In this document: piece after piece, positions 10,397-21,851 of the stretch
Numbering within the stretch: position 1 is the first letter of the stretch
Layout of the letters: each line of letters opens with the position of its first letter
Origin: Eupeodes corollae
Lineage: Eukaryota > Arthropoda > Insecta > Diptera > Syrphidae
Assembly (NCBI RefSeq): GCF_945859685.1
Contig: NC_079149.1
Location: 8,343,118-8,407,117, forward strand
Reading direction: 5' to 3'
Length of the DNA stretch: 64,000 nt
Translations under genes and position numbers: made by a program
Notes under the pieces: model-generated
Databases searched by the model: none
Told to the model about the DNA's origin: nothing
Seen by the model: the letters and a program-made list of their open reading frames with translations, nothing else

Positions 10397-12980
10397 TTAC
10401 TTACTTACGTACTAAGGTCCTCAGACCTGTTAAGTTTGTTGGGAACCCCTTAAGGAGCATAGGGCCTCTACTACGCCTACGCGCCATCGTGTACGGTTTC
10501 CTAAGGTGTTTTTCAGCTCCCTCCAATTCTTGCCTAGTGAAGCTGATTCCGCCTCGACTGTCCTTCTTGTGTGAGCGGATTCCACTGCATTGCTTGGCCT
10601 ACAATGCAATCGTTACCTTTTCAAAGCGTATGTCCAATCTATTGTCACTTACGTCTTTGAATTATAGATTCTATAGGTTCATAACCTGTCCTTCTATGAA
10701 GGACCTCATTTGTATGCGGTTTAGCCAGAAAATCCTTAGGATTTTACGAAGACAATTCACGAATGTTTGTAGTTTTCTTGTTATGGCTGAAGTTTTCTTC
10801 CAAGTGCTGCACCCATAAAGAAGCACTGATTCGACATTTGTGCGAAACAGTCGTAGCTTTGTTCTTAAGCTTATAGAGTTATTCCTACAAATTTTTGACA
10901 GCATACCGAACGCCGCTTTGCTTTGCCGATGCGGCAGATGACATCTGGTTCGGTTCCGCCTACGATAGAAACGATACTTTCAAGGTATTGAAAGCTCTTC
11001 AAAATCTTCTGACAACCTACCAACATGCAGAACGTGACACTTGGTGGTGATTGATATTCAACGCACTGTTCAATATTAATCCGCAGGGTGATATGATCAA
11101 TACAGGAGAATCCAGCACGGAATCCTGCTTGTTCGGCATCGAGTGTGGCCTCAAGGTGTTCTCTGATGCGTTCCAGTACCTATGACTTTTTTTTACTATT
11201 TTGGTAAAGGCAGATAGAACGTAAATTTTTTGGGAGCTTGAAGATAATTCCCTTCTTCCACTCATCGGGGAAGGTTTCGGTGGTCCAGGCTTCTTTTTAT
11301 GAGCGGATGAAGTAGTTCGCTTGATGACGTTAGCGCTGCTTGTAAAAGCTCAGCGGGAATTTCATCAAGTCCTACCGCTTTGTTGTTCTTAAGCGCTTTA
11401 ATTGCGGCAATGATCTCATCTTCACTGTGAGGTGCGGTGCGGATTCGGGGATTAGTTTCTTCAGGCGCTTCAGAAGGTATGGGCTGCACGTTGCTTGCAA
11501 ACACTCGGTTTAAAACTGAAGAAAAGTGTTTTTTTCACATTCTGACTTGCTCATCCATCGAACTTATACCGTCTACTTCTTTTACCAAGTGTTGCTTTGA
11601 GCCTTGATGTAGTTACGCTTGTCGCGGGGCGCACACTGCTGTGAATCTCTCTCTTTTTCATGCGATACGAAGACTCCATCTCGTTTCTTTCTACCCTTTG
11701 TGCAGCAGTTATTGGAGCCTTTAACTGTTGATCTTTGCCCAAGATTCTTCTGGAAGCCAAATGTTGTTGCTTCCTTCTTTTCCGACCGACTATTCTGTCA
11801 GCACCTGAAATGAAAACATTTTTAAGAGCATTAAGGTGTTCGATGTCGGCATGTACTTTGCTGCTGATTGTTCTCATTTCGTGTGGCAGGTGGTCCCTAA
11901 ATTGTTGACGGGTCGCGGGGTCTTTTAATCTGGCAATGTTGAATTTGGGGGATTGTGTTATTCCGTTGGATCTTCGAACTGTAACTTTACGCAATCTTAG
12001 GGTAGCTATCATTAAGTATTGGTCACGGGCAAGTCCCATATCTGCACATCTTCTGTTTCGTACATTCAAGAGACTGCTTTTGGCGTTGCAGAAGTCAATG
12101 CGCCTCTCACCATTATCATTGCAATTGCCGACTCCGTGAACACCCATCACATGCCTTAGCCCAGTTTTGTTATTGCCAACCTTAGCATTGAGGTCTCCCA
12201 ATACCAAAATAATATCTCCGCGGGGAGTATTGTTGTAGGCGGATCCCAGTTGATTATACAAGCATTCTTTCTGTTCATCAGATGCGAGCTCCGTCCGTAC
12301 TATACCTTGAAATCTAGCTTTGATAAGCCTTTCCCTAAAAGACTCCCACGAAATAAGGCTCCTGTTGTCCGTTTTTTGTAAAAAGTAGCCCAACACCAGC
12401 TTCTCGAGCGTTTCCTGGATCGTGACCAGAGTACAGCAGTACAGTGTTACGTGTTGGTAACTTGTATTTGCCTGTTCCCAACCATAGCACTTCGCTTAAC
12501 CATAAGATATCTATCCTGTACCGCATAATTTCTCTCTCTAATTGGAGGAATCTGGCATTTTGCGGACCTTCACTTTTTGCGTCTAGAAGTGTCCTCACAT
12601 TCCAGAAACCAAGCTTTGTACGGGTACAATAGTTAAAAGTCGTGAAAGAGTTATCATTAATTAACCAAGGCGTAATTTCGGGTTCTGTAGCGTTATGTAG
12701 TTCAATTACGAAGATTGCTAATCTCCGTAATCTATCCTGAAGAGTAAGGAGACTTCGCCCTTGCAATTTTTGCTAACTTATGTATATATGGATATACAAT
12801 TCACTGTTCGGGGGCCACCACGAGGAGGTAAAGCAAGAACTTCGACATGGCAAGAAAGTTGCATTGCTGGCCTAAACCAAGTTTTAGGCAATCACCAACT
12901 ACCCGATCTGCCATGCCGCAGGCACCCCTTCCATCCAACAGATTCAACACTTCGTTCACTGATAAACGTCGATTATTTGT
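10397..12980 (-). mobile_element. RTE-like LINE, internally deleted
   Basis: This non-LTR retrotransposon reads on the minus strand, with its 5' end near 12980 and its 3' end at about 10397. The 3' end carries a short TAAG-type tail, seen on the plus strand as TTACTTACTTAC at about 10397-10408; such tails are usual in RTE-like elements. The first part (12766 to about 11551) encodes an AP-type endonuclease, with motifs RTKLGFWNVRTLLDAKSEG, ILWLSEVLWLGTGKY and LVLGDLNAKVGN. A linker with NNKAVGLDEIPAELLQAAL follows at 11262-11504. The reverse transcriptase is cut short: after AGFRAGF-type sequence the frame jumps to the thumb region with LRTKLRLFRTNVESVLLYGC (10671-10904). The palm with its catalytic aspartates is missing, so the copy is dead. 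Several frameshifts are also present. Confidence 0.82.
11551..12766 (-). pseudogene. AP endonuclease domain of the RTE-like LINE
   Basis: Two overlapping minus-strand frames (12335-12766 and 11551-12396) make up the exonuclease/endonuclease/phosphatase-type domain that nicks the target before reverse transcription. FWNVRTL at the start and GDLNAKVG in the middle are standard motifs of this fold. A frameshift near 12340-12396 separates the halves. The following basic region (RKRRKQQHLASRRILGKD) is the usual linker to the reverse transcriptase. It lies within the larger LINE and is listed to mark its best-preserved part. Confidence 0.78.
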
Positions 12981-13111
12981 GTTCCTTTTACTAAAAACTG
13001 TTAAAAAATGAACATGAACAATAAATTAAGGTTTTAATTTTTAATTTAATAATAATTTACAATTGTTCACATTCTACAACAGATCTTAATTAAATTTAAA
13101 ACAAAAATATT

Positions 13112-14696
13112 CTAAGTCAACTGAGTGGCCAAATCATATCTGACAAACTTATTCATTTGGAATGATTCGTCTTCGTGGTAATCCGAGTCGACAACAAAAA
13201 CATGAACCACATCATCATATTCATAGGTTCGTTTCTGTACGACATTCGTAAGAACTAAATTGGTTATTTTTATCAAACCCAACTTAGCCGGACACACAGT
13301 CAGGGGGAATTCTTTTCCCTGTCCTGGATCCAGGTTTCCCAAGTAGAATTCAGCCGAACCTGTGTAATCACAGCCAAAACTGGTTTTTGTATCAAGTTTG
13401 GCCATCAGTTCCATTGGACGATCGGAAGTGTTCGTTACTCGACAGATGAAAGTGAAGGGCTCGCCGATTTTCACGATGTTCTTGGCTTCCACAACGTCCA
13501 TTCGAACATCGGTGTATTCAAAGGGCTGGTGAGGGAGGGAAAACATTCTTAATAATAACTTGCGGGACACTAATTTGGATACAAACTTACAATCCTCTGA
13601 AGTTGACTCGTCTGCAAGCGACCTTTCTCTCCCAAATTTGATCTCCACACTATGTCCAGCTTGCCAATGGTGTTGGCAGCACGGAGGGCTTTGATGTCCT
13701 TGGCTATCTCAGGAATTGGCTTCAAAAGTCGAAATCTTGTCAATGTGGGAAGGTGGTTAAAATGCTTTAGGTTACCTTAATGCAGTAAAGGAACTGGCAG
13801 CTGTTGTTAGGTTGAAGCATGTTCTTTGACGAGAAAACAGACTCTCCATTTGGTAGGGTGTTCAGGGGAGTTACAGTGTACTGCTCGGAGCTATCCAACT
13901 CGACCTTCTCCAAACAGAATGGTCCAGTGGTGATATTTTGGATCTACATCAAGAGAGTGAATTTTCAAACAACATGAACACATCAATCATATGAATGACG
14001 CACCTGAGCTTCCAAATAGATCTCATCCATTTCAACGTTATAGAACTTTGTCTTCACGTCCAGTGGCTTCAAGACCTGGAACTTGAAATACTTTCGAAAA
14101 TATTGCTGGAACCCAGCCGGAGTTGAATAGTTCACTTCACACACCAATCTTAAAACACATCAATCGTTAGAATGACTTATCTTGAAGTAGATAAGGCGAC
14201 TTACATATGCGCTCCAATCTCCTTGACTTCATAATGAATGACATCGTCGAGAGTGTCGTCAGCATTCAACGTCGTTGGCTTATCATGCATCGGCAAATTG
14301 ATACGTGTTGTAATCGATTGCAGATCCGCCTTGACTGTAACACCCTCCACCGGATGTGTTGTGCAGTTATGAACACAAATATAGCTTGAGAAAGTCTCAC
14401 CCAGGTAGATGTTACCAAAACTCTGTGGCAATAACATAAACTGACCAGCAGTTAGGGTTTCTGAGCCAGCTACTGCTGCACCATCGTTTTCTAAGACTTT
14501 TTGAAAGCTATTTTGAGGCAGGTCTCGAGATTCACTGGTGATAATTTGTGGGCTGACCAAAGTGGGTCGAGTTAGACGCATCACTGACATAAGTGGCAAG
14601 GAATTAATTGTGTTTTTTAATTAAGTGAACAATAGAATGTTTTAATTTGTTACCCTTTAGAGCAAGAAGATGCTCAGCTGGTTCGGGAACATTCAT
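13112..14696 (-). CDS. TRAPPC13: TRAPPC13 homologue, complete, six exons
   Basis: This encodes trafficking protein particle complex subunit 13, a subunit of the metazoan TRAPP complexes that act in Golgi and endomembrane traffic. The exons on the minus strand, all with GT..AG borders, are 14654-14696, 14205-14583, 14004-14148, 13776-13943, 13591-13719 and 13112-13525. Together they give 425 codons plus TAG, close to the usual length of the animal protein. The start MNVPEPAEHLLALKVMRLTR matches the family's N-terminal EHLLALKVMRLT signature. Further family motifs are GNIYLGETFSSYICVHN, DDVIHYEVKEIGAHI, FQVLKPLDVKTKFYN, IGKLDIVWRSNLGEKGRLQT and, near the end, KRTYEYDDVV. Phases agree at every junction and no stop or frameshift is present, so the gene looks functional. 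Introns are short (70-102 bp). A dead LINE begins about 130 bp beyond the stop codon. Confidence 0.95.
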
Positions 14697-15775
14697 TTTT
14701 GCCAATGAAGTGTAAATTATCGCGAATTTATGACACTTTAAAAGAAAATTAAATCATAAAATTGGGAATTGTGTTTTTGTTGGCAGAAAACTGACAGGTA
14801 GAATCTTGACAGGTAGAAACTTTTTTTCGCACTGACGTCTTAAGGTTGAGCCTTCACGTTTGTCAGGTTTTCTTGGGCCTGTTTGATAAATGCTTTGAGT
14901 CATCACGGAATTTAAATGAAGAACTCGAGCAAAAGTCAAATTAGAACCAACTTTAATTTTCGTGAAGAGTAATCTTATTCAAAAGCGTTAAAAAGACATT
15001 ACCAGGAATTCAATTCAGTAAGCTCGAATGTGAAAGTTTCTACGTGACGACTTTTATTCAACCATAAATATCTGTATGAGAGTTTTATATCAACAATTTG
15101 CACTTCTCTCTTGCAAAATCACAAAATTTGTATACAAATATGAATGTACGCTTGCGTTATTGGGTCCAAGAAAGAACAATAAACGAAAATACAAATAGAA
15201 CGAAACTTCCGAGTGTCTACTACATACATTTTTAGATGCCAATCATTGAACTCGTTGCAAGAAATGTAAAAATTTACAGAGATGTCAGTTTAATTCGCTT
15301 GCAAATTTAAATTATATCTTGCAATTTTTGTTGTTATTAAATGTTCACTGAAAAATTGAATTTATAATAAACAAAGATAAAATATGTCAAAAATTAAGTT
15401 CGATGCAAGTCTTAACCTTATTTCATCATTTTACTTTTTAATTATCTGTCATTTCGGACACTTGTTTTCCAATTACTCGACCATGAAAAAGAAACTAACA
15501 GAGAGACAGCATAAAAATAACACTACTTGACAGTTAGAAAAAGATAGGAAAGTAAAAAGTAAAAATTCTGTTTCGTTCTACAATGATTAAAAGTCATAAG
15601 AAGTCAGCTTAAAACAATCGAATATGAACACCATTAGAGGCTCATAATGTCAAAGAACGTCAATATTTTCTAGGAAACTAATTTTGATGCGCGAAAAGCA
15701 TTGATTCGAGTTCAATGAAATTGTATTGTAAACATATTCGAAATTTTGTGGTAGAAATGGCGATCTCAACTCAAC
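14697..15775. other. Upstream region of TRAPPC13, no gene seen
   Basis: This is AT-rich sequence between the TRAPPC13 start codon and a LINE relic. It should contain the TRAPPC13 promoter, but I could not pick out a convincing TATA box or initiator. No other coding frame is credible. Confidence 0.45.
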
Positions 15776-15778
15776 ATA

Positions 15779-17150
15779 GCCTGCGATCCAATTAGAGCTG
15801 TAGCACGCCGTTTTGATACCAAAACTCGTTTGACCTGTGATAGAAAGGGAAAGATTTATAGAGAAGCTTCATAGCCATTTTGTCGCATTGAGAAAAAAGA
15901 TCTCTAATATTTGTCTCAGATAGCTCATCAAGTTCGTGAAAGAATGCTTTTCCAAAGTATTTCATTCTAGTGTTTGCCAAAGCAGGACATTTGCAGAGGA
16001 AATAGATTATCGTTTCGCTTTCTCTTTGGTCACTGCAGCTACGGCAAAAGGTGTTGTAAGAGATACCCAACTTCTCTGCATAAACTCCTACAGGCCAATG
16101 TCCGGTACAAACCGCAACAATCCTGGCTATGTCTTGCCTTGGCCTGCATAGAAGATCGTTTGTACGGGTTTTATTACAGGTGGGCCAAATCTTTCTAGAT
16201 ATAATGCAGTTGGGTAAATTGCTCCACTTTCAGTTTTATTCGGTTTGTTGGTAGAAAAGATTTTACCCTTCAAAGCACCAATAGGAATTTAAATCATTTT
16301 CGCAAGTGAGCTATAAAGGGCCGATCCTTGCCTGGCTAGCTCGTCAGCCCGTTCGTTTCCCACGATACCACTATGGCCCAGAACCCAGATCAGGGTGACA
16401 CCGAGGTTAATATTCAGGCTCGCAAGCTTATCGCGACATTGCTGGACCAATTTAGATGAGGATGTGGCCGATTTAATGGCTTTGACAGCTGCCTGACTGT
16501 CTGTGAAGATAGCCGCATTTCGGTTTTGGTTTAGGCTTTGTTTAGGTATCTTACATGCCTCCCTTATTGCCAGTAGTTCAGCCTGAAAAATGCTAGCAAA
16601 GTCAGGAAGCCTAAAGGATTTAGCTACTTTTAGGGAATCAGAAAAGATGCCAGAACCAACTCCGCAATCTATCTTATATCTTATGTCTTAGGCCTAACGG
16701 CCTTTTCTCGGCTGGCCTGAAGGTTATTATATTCATCAACAACCTTCTGGTACTTTGTTTTATCTTGTCGTCCCTCTCATGAATCACTCCGGTCTCTTCA
16801 TTCTTGGCAAGAATGTGAGAGGCCGTTTTGAAGCGGTTCCTAAGAAGAGCGCATTCCGATAGTTTTTTGGTTCCTCGAGATGCACTGCTACTCGAAGGTT
16901 TCGGTTTTTTACGGTTTAGGAAGTATAGGAGTGAGTTTAGCGTTGCTCACAAGTGCTGGAACTAATAGCGCTAAATGAGCTCCCGTTCAATGTCTCCTGG
17001 CTGGAAACCAAGAGTTCATCCTCCAAATCTGTGGATGGTTCTTCGTTTGTCATGTCTAGTTCGTCCATTTTGTTTAAGTTTGTTCGGTCCCACGAGTAGG
17101 TCGGAAAAAAAAGAGGTCAGCCCCGGCAGAGCCGATATACCGGGGTAAGG
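15779..17150 (-). mobile_element. LOA/R1-like LINE with its middle deleted
   Basis: On the minus strand this relic begins with a 5' leader at about 17150-17076 that contains a short G/C-rich hairpin (CCCCGG pairing with CCGGGG, 17115-17145). An ORF1 start follows at 17074 with MDELDMTNEEPSTDLEDELL; the frame then breaks. At about 16690 the ORF1 remnant joins directly to the RNase H domain of ORF2, so all the endonuclease and reverse transcriptase is missing. RNase H motifs seen are LPDFASIFQAELLAIREACK, TDSQAAVKAIKSATSSSKLV, and WVLGHSGIVGNERADELARQ. The C-terminus has a cysteine-rich knuckle, CRSCSDQRESETIIYFLCKC (15792-16070). A more complete relative lies at 41655-44170. Confidence 0.78.
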
Positions 17151-17285
17151 CAGAAAATAAGTTAATCACTTCATGGATATAAAAATATATAGAATATCAG
17201 TGTAATATATTTAAACTTTCCAGGCCTTACAAAATTACAAATTTATAAACAAACCCAGTTTTGATTGAACACACAAATTTACATC

Positions 17286-17358
17286 GCCCCAGTGGCCTAA
17301 TGGATAAGGCATCGGCCTCCTAAGCCGGGGATTGTGGGTTCGAGTCCCATCTGGGGTA
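17286..17358 (+). tRNA. tRNA-Arg (CCT), copy 1
   Basis: This is a 73-nt cloverleaf. Acceptor arms GCCCCAG/CTGGGGT pair fully, with discriminator A. The anticodon loop is CTCCTAA on a TCGGC/GCCGG stem, giving anticodon CCT, which reads AGG. The T arm is GTGGG-TTCGAGT-CCCAT. A T-run 11 bases downstream is a polymerase III terminator. It is identical to the copy at 26066. Confidence 0.96.
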
Positions 17359-19725
17359 ACGGCATTACATTTTTTATTTGGGCTTATTGCTTTGCAAGAA
17401 AGCTCGACAAAAAGCTCCGGAAATATTTTTAGGTCATTGGAGGCATTGAAAGGTGTCGAACTAAGCATAATTTTTCGAATAAAAACAGTTCTCAAACTTA
17501 ATGTTCAGGAAAAGTTTTGTTTTATAACCTTCACTGTCCAATTTTGAAGAAATTTAAATGACGTATTGTACTCAGACCTTCGAATATCTCTGAGACGTCA
17601 AAATCCCAGTGTTCGGAGATACGTGCAATTTATTTTCATATGCCAATATGTTTACATACATATGTTCTGAAATGATGCTTTTTATCCAATAATTCATTTT
17701 GTTTGCACTTTTGAACAAATATTTTTTAATTTTGTTGAAAATTATTGAATACGAGACAAAATGATGAAACGTCATAATGAGAGTTCTGAAAGTAGCAGCA
17801 GTGTAAACATCTTCTATGAATTTTTGACATTCTTACTCTACGCAGTTGTCTTGAAAACGTAAGATGCAAAACCAAAAACTCTCTTAATGAACACATCAAT
17901 CCTTTGAACGTATCACCCTCCAGAACGCATTTGTTAACACTGTTATATTTGTAATGTCAATGAAAAGATGTGAATTACAACGACAATAAATGAAATGTTT
18001 GTACACATACATAGAAATGACTTCTGAGTTTTTTACGCACACATAGAATCAATTGCCAAATCAGTTGTTTTATCAGAACATAAAATGTCAGAAACAAAAA
18101 CTTTAAATTATCAACCAGAATCATTTATATTCGCATGTCAAGTTACAAATTACCCATTAACCTTCAAAGTTTGAGTTCAAGAAAATCAAATGGTTTAATA
18201 ATGGCTTGGGCTTCACCTGACGTTTACGAGTTCAGCCATAGGAATTCAATGCATACCATCACAATGGAGCTTCGACCTCACGTTTCATTTGACAATCGTA
18301 AGGAAAAGAACGTTATATAATGTGAAGTGACTCCAAACGGAAGTTCTAGTTTAATTATCTGAACATTTGCTTTGTCTGACAGCTCAACGGGTGTAAAAAA
18401 TGTCAACAAACAAAATATTTGCTCTTTGAAGGGATGAAATAATAGAAATGCAGACGAAGCCGAAGTTGAAGCGTGTTTGTGATTCAGCCATTAATGCCTT
18501 TGGATTGATTTCATGAATTCAAGAAAGGTTTTCTACCTGATTTCCCTACTTTAACAATACATAACACGTCCAGGTAGTAAAAGTTGGATTTTTGACCCTT
18601 TCTTTTTGAAAAAGGATGTTTTGTTTGCAAATGTGGAAAAACCGATTATACGGATTATTGTGAAAGTACTTGGGTTTTCCCTAATAATCATTTCTTAAGA
18701 ATTTCGGTTATTTATTCAGCAACTGTTTTTTACTGGGTAAATCCAATTTTTTTTCAGAATCTAAAAATCCTAGAACTGAATTTCCAAGATTTTTTTATAT
18801 AAAAGCCACGTTTTTTTTTAGTTGAGATTTTTCATCCACGGAGTAAACAACTAGTTCAAAATCGTAAAAGTTTTGGAAACCAAGATTGGAAAATCTTTCT
18901 GCCATCATCGTGATGAAAGAAGGCAAATCTCAAAGGACGTTGAAGATATTGAAGGACTGTGTTCAAAGTGTCATTGAGTGTCACAATTCAACCGAACTTC
19001 TTGATTATTAACTACGCTCAGGGCGGCCTAGATCTACAACGAAACAAGAGGATGTGCTAAAAGTATCAACAAACGGACGAAAAAGCACCAGAAATACCTA
19101 CCAAAATAAATACAAGGCAGCACCGCTTGACCAATTTCAAAGGTAATCTAAGAAATGTTGGATTATTTATCTTAATTTGCCTTTTTTATATTCTTCTTAA
19201 ATTCTACCTGCTTATTTTTCAGTTGAAACATTCATTCTAGAATTTGGCATCATTTCTTAAAATGAGAGTGGACTCAAACTTTATACAAATTTAAGAATAA
19301 CCCTGGAGACTAACGATCAAAGTGACATTTGAGCATTCATCACGTAACGTATTCTAGTTGATCATAGAATGAGAGGAAATCACTAGTGCCACCAGAAAAA
19401 CTGCCTTGTGCTAAAATTTCAAGATCCATCAGGTAAATACAGTTTTTTTCATAACACTCAAAGTGAATTCGATTTTTAATTTTTTTTACTTCTTTGCGAA
19501 CTTTAAAACTATGTTTTACTTTTTATCTGTCACGCTTAACTATTAAGACACAACTTTTAGTTCTTTGTGGTTTTCTAAAACTTACTGAAATTTTTTAATC
19601 TTTAAAGAACTGAAGCTTCTTGTTTGTTTGAAACCAGTTTGTTAAGAAAAATCAGCTGGCAGACCTCACAATAGAAAATTCACCTTCCCGTGGTGAGATT
19701 CTTGTAAGATTTCTTATTGAAGCTT
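17359..19725. other. Gene-free stretch with one transposase scrap
   Basis: This is AT-rich sequence with frequent TGTCAAA/TTTGACA words. No gene was recognised except a small Tc1-like relic at about 18880-19100. The open stretch at 18135-18320 has no recognisable domain. Confidence 0.45.
18880..19105 (+). pseudogene. Tc1-like transposase, N-terminal HTH relic
   Basis: A degenerate frame reads a helix-turn-helix-like segment, IIVMKEGKSQRTLKILKD, then after one stop codon RSGRPRSTTKQEDVLK. The GRPR-T-T motif after a short HTH is the hallmark of the second DNA-binding domain of Tc1-type transposases. Only the N-terminal part is recognisable; no catalytic domain was found downstream. Confidence 0.55.
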
Positions 19726-20263
19726 GGCTCAACTTTCCACTACCGCAGCACGAATTTCAACACGCGTTTTTTTTTTATTTGATAGATATGTCCAAATAAA
19801 AAATAATTGTAGCAATTTTAGAGCGAGGAAACATTTATTTCTATTTTAAATTAATTTTCAAAGTCCACTTTTTCACATACAAAACACGCAAAAAGCGTTG
19901 GTTTTTACATTTCTACTTCGTTTTTTGGTTGATTTTTCTTTGTTGGGGATTTCTTTGATTTTAGTGCCCAAATGCAAAAAGTATTTTAGTATATAATCAA
20001 ACTCGGGAGAGTTTCTGGGGGGGGGGGGGGCATGTCCACCTTAGATATCAAGCTATTAGTACGCCGTACTTTCAATTCAGACAAAATTGTTTCAGGCTCA
20101 AAAACGAAATACAAAAGAAGTGGGGTCCCAAAAAGAAATTATTTGTTTCTATGACGTGAAGGTTTTTCCTCGCCTTAATACTGAACACATGCTCTAATGA
20201 GACCCCTACCTAACTGTAAAAAAAATCAGAATTAAATTTGTGCTTTGGTAATGGTAAGTCGCC
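19726..20263 (+). mobile_element. MITE, copy A
   Basis: This is a non-autonomous DNA element of about 538 bp. Its ends form imperfect inverted repeats of about 28 bp: GGCTCAACTTTCCACTACCG at the left and, read inward from the right, GGCGACTTACCATTACCAAA. Inside are subterminal GAGCGAGGAAAC, a run of 14 G at 20017-20030 and no useful reading frame. The left half matches, on the opposite strand, the right half of copy B at 27660-28246, which establishes the family. The superfamily is not clear, and I could not define a target duplication. Confidence 0.8.
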
Positions 20264-20380
20264 TCTGAAACTTATACAGAAATTGAAATTAAACCTCACA
20301 AAAATTGAACTGTCTAAATGTGTAAAATCTTCACCTTTGAAAGAAAAACTTAAGTAACTTTTCGAGCAGTGTACCATGGA

Positions 20381-20763
20381 TGTGGCGACACGGTAGCGAT
20401 GGTGGCACATCTGCCTGCTCATGACAAAATTAAAACAGAAAATTCTAGAACAGAATAATTTTGATTCAAAGTGTACAAAAATCAAACTGCCCAAGTGAGC
20501 AGATTAAATTTGAAATTTGAATATTTTTCCATTCTTACTTTCTTTCCTTCTGAATTCGGTCTGGTTTTTTTCTCATATCCAACCGCACAGTTTCTGTATT
20601 TTTAAAAATTAATATACATATATTTAGCTTACTTAATCAATAAATTAATATACTTATTCTTTTAATAAGTGTTAAATAAAACATAAGTGTTTCATTTCTT
20701 CACCTCACTTGTTTTTGTGGTAACTTAGCTTCTGTGAAGTTGGTGTCAATAAAAGACACCACA
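20381..20763 (+). repeat. 5' LTR of the Gypsy element
   Basis: This is the 383-bp direct repeat of 24993-25375. It should hold the element's promoter in its central AT-rich part. AATAAA-like words (AAATAAAAC near 20674-20682 and AATAAAAG at 20748-20755) could serve in polyadenylation. Confidence 0.95.
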
Positions 20764-20764
20764 T

Positions 20765-20780
20765 TGGTGACCCCGACGTG
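20765..20780 (+). promoter_or_regulatory. Primer binding site for tRNA-Trp
   Basis: TGGTGACCCCGACGTG lies one base after the 5' LTR and is the reverse complement of the 3' end of insect tRNA-Trp including CCA. This site primes minus-strand DNA synthesis. The match is from my knowledge of the tRNA-Trp sequence. Confidence 0.88.
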
Positions 20781-20822
20781 ATCTACGTGATCACATAAAA
20801 TCTGTAAGTAATTTACATTCAT

Positions 20823-21851
20823 ATGATTAACAGAACACCTCCCAAAAACATCCCTAAACTGGGAACCATGGCTGATGACGACAAAAATCAGAGTTTGCTT
20901 GACTCTGATGTCCCTAATTTCCCAGAACCAAACAACATACTTTCTGGTAGTGATCCAACTGGCAACATCCAAACACCACTCACATCGGCAGCAGCAATGT
21001 ACATGGGTACACAAGCTCATCAAGAGTTCGTATACGCCGTAAACTTGCATTTGCCTCAATTCGCGCCAGAATCACCAGACATTTGGTTTGCGATCGCCGA
21101 GGCAGACTTTACTGCAAACCGTATAACAAGCGATGCGCAAAAATACAACCAGTTGTTAAAATCTCTGCCTTTAAATATCGCTTACCAGCTGATCGACATT
21201 GTGAGCAATGCTCCATCCCAAAACAAATATGAAACGCTAAAAACAGCTATTTTACAACGTTTCTCGGAATCTCGTCAGAAACAGATTCAAAAATTGCTCC
21301 GAGAAAAGGTCCTGGGCAACAAAAAACCATCCCAGCTTCTCAGAGAGATGAGGGAGCTCTCAAAGAATGCTGTGACTGACGAGGTTCTCCATCAGCTGTG
21401 GACCGAACGATTGCCAGAGAGAATTCGCCCGCTTTTGGTCATTTCGGATAACCTTAATGACCTTAACGCCTTGGCCGAGACGGCTGACCGAATCATGGAC
21501 GCTCTGGTAAGCAATTCTGTCATGTCAGTCCACAACAGCGGTTTCCCGTTCAGTTCTCAGCAAGTTTCCAATTCACCAGATTTGACAAAAATAGAGCGTC
21601 AGCTATTGGAGATGCGGTTGATGCTGGAGTGCTGCCAACAAGACATCAAAAATCTTCAATCCACTCAGCAACAGCTCCAACATCAAACACAACACCATCA
21701 ACCGCAACCTCACGTGCAACGCCCAAGAACCAGGTCAATCACCCCCAACCGAAGTGGTGTGTGTTACTACCATACTCGATGGGGGAATGACGCCCGACAC
21801 TGCACCAAGCCGTGCAAATTTACAACACCAACACAAAACCAGGGAAACTAG
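20823..21851 (+). CDS. gag: Gag polyprotein of the Gypsy element
   Basis: This encodes the capsid and nucleocapsid precursor that packages the retrotransposon RNA. The frame of 342 codons starts MINRTPPKNIPKLGTMADDD; the in-frame ATG at 20868 (MADDDKN) is an alternative and perhaps better start. Residues about 75-235 have the composition and motifs of a Gypsy capsid domain (PDIWFAIAEADFTANRI, RFSESRQKQIQKLL, LWTERLPERIRPLLV). A glutamine-rich linker follows. At residues 314-331 is one zinc motif of the form C-x2-H-x9-C-x3-C, the unusual CHCC type of CsRn1 elements instead of the common CCHC. The stop TAG at 21849 lies inside the pol frame, so pol would need a -1 shift. No damage is seen. Confidence 0.93.
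   Translation: MINRTPPKNIPKLGTMADDDKNQSLLDSDVPNFPEPNNILSGSDPTGNIQTPLTSAAAMYMGTQAHQEFVYAVNLHLPQFAPESPDIWFAIAEADFTANRITSDAQKYNQLLKSLPLNIAYQLIDIVSNAPSQNKYETLKTAILQRFSESRQKQIQKLLREKVLGNKKPSQLLREMRELSKNAVTDEVLHQLWTERLPERIRPLLVISDNLNDLNALAETADRIMDALVSNSVMSVHNSGFPFSSQQVSNSPDLTKIERQLLEMRLMLECCQQDIKNLQSTQQQLQHQTQHHQPQPHVQRPRTRSITPNRSGVCYYHTRWGNDARHCTKPCKFTTPTQNQGN

Noticed and set aside
14207..14389. Plus-strand frame over TRAPPC13 exon 2
   Set aside because: It is antisense to a clear coding exon.
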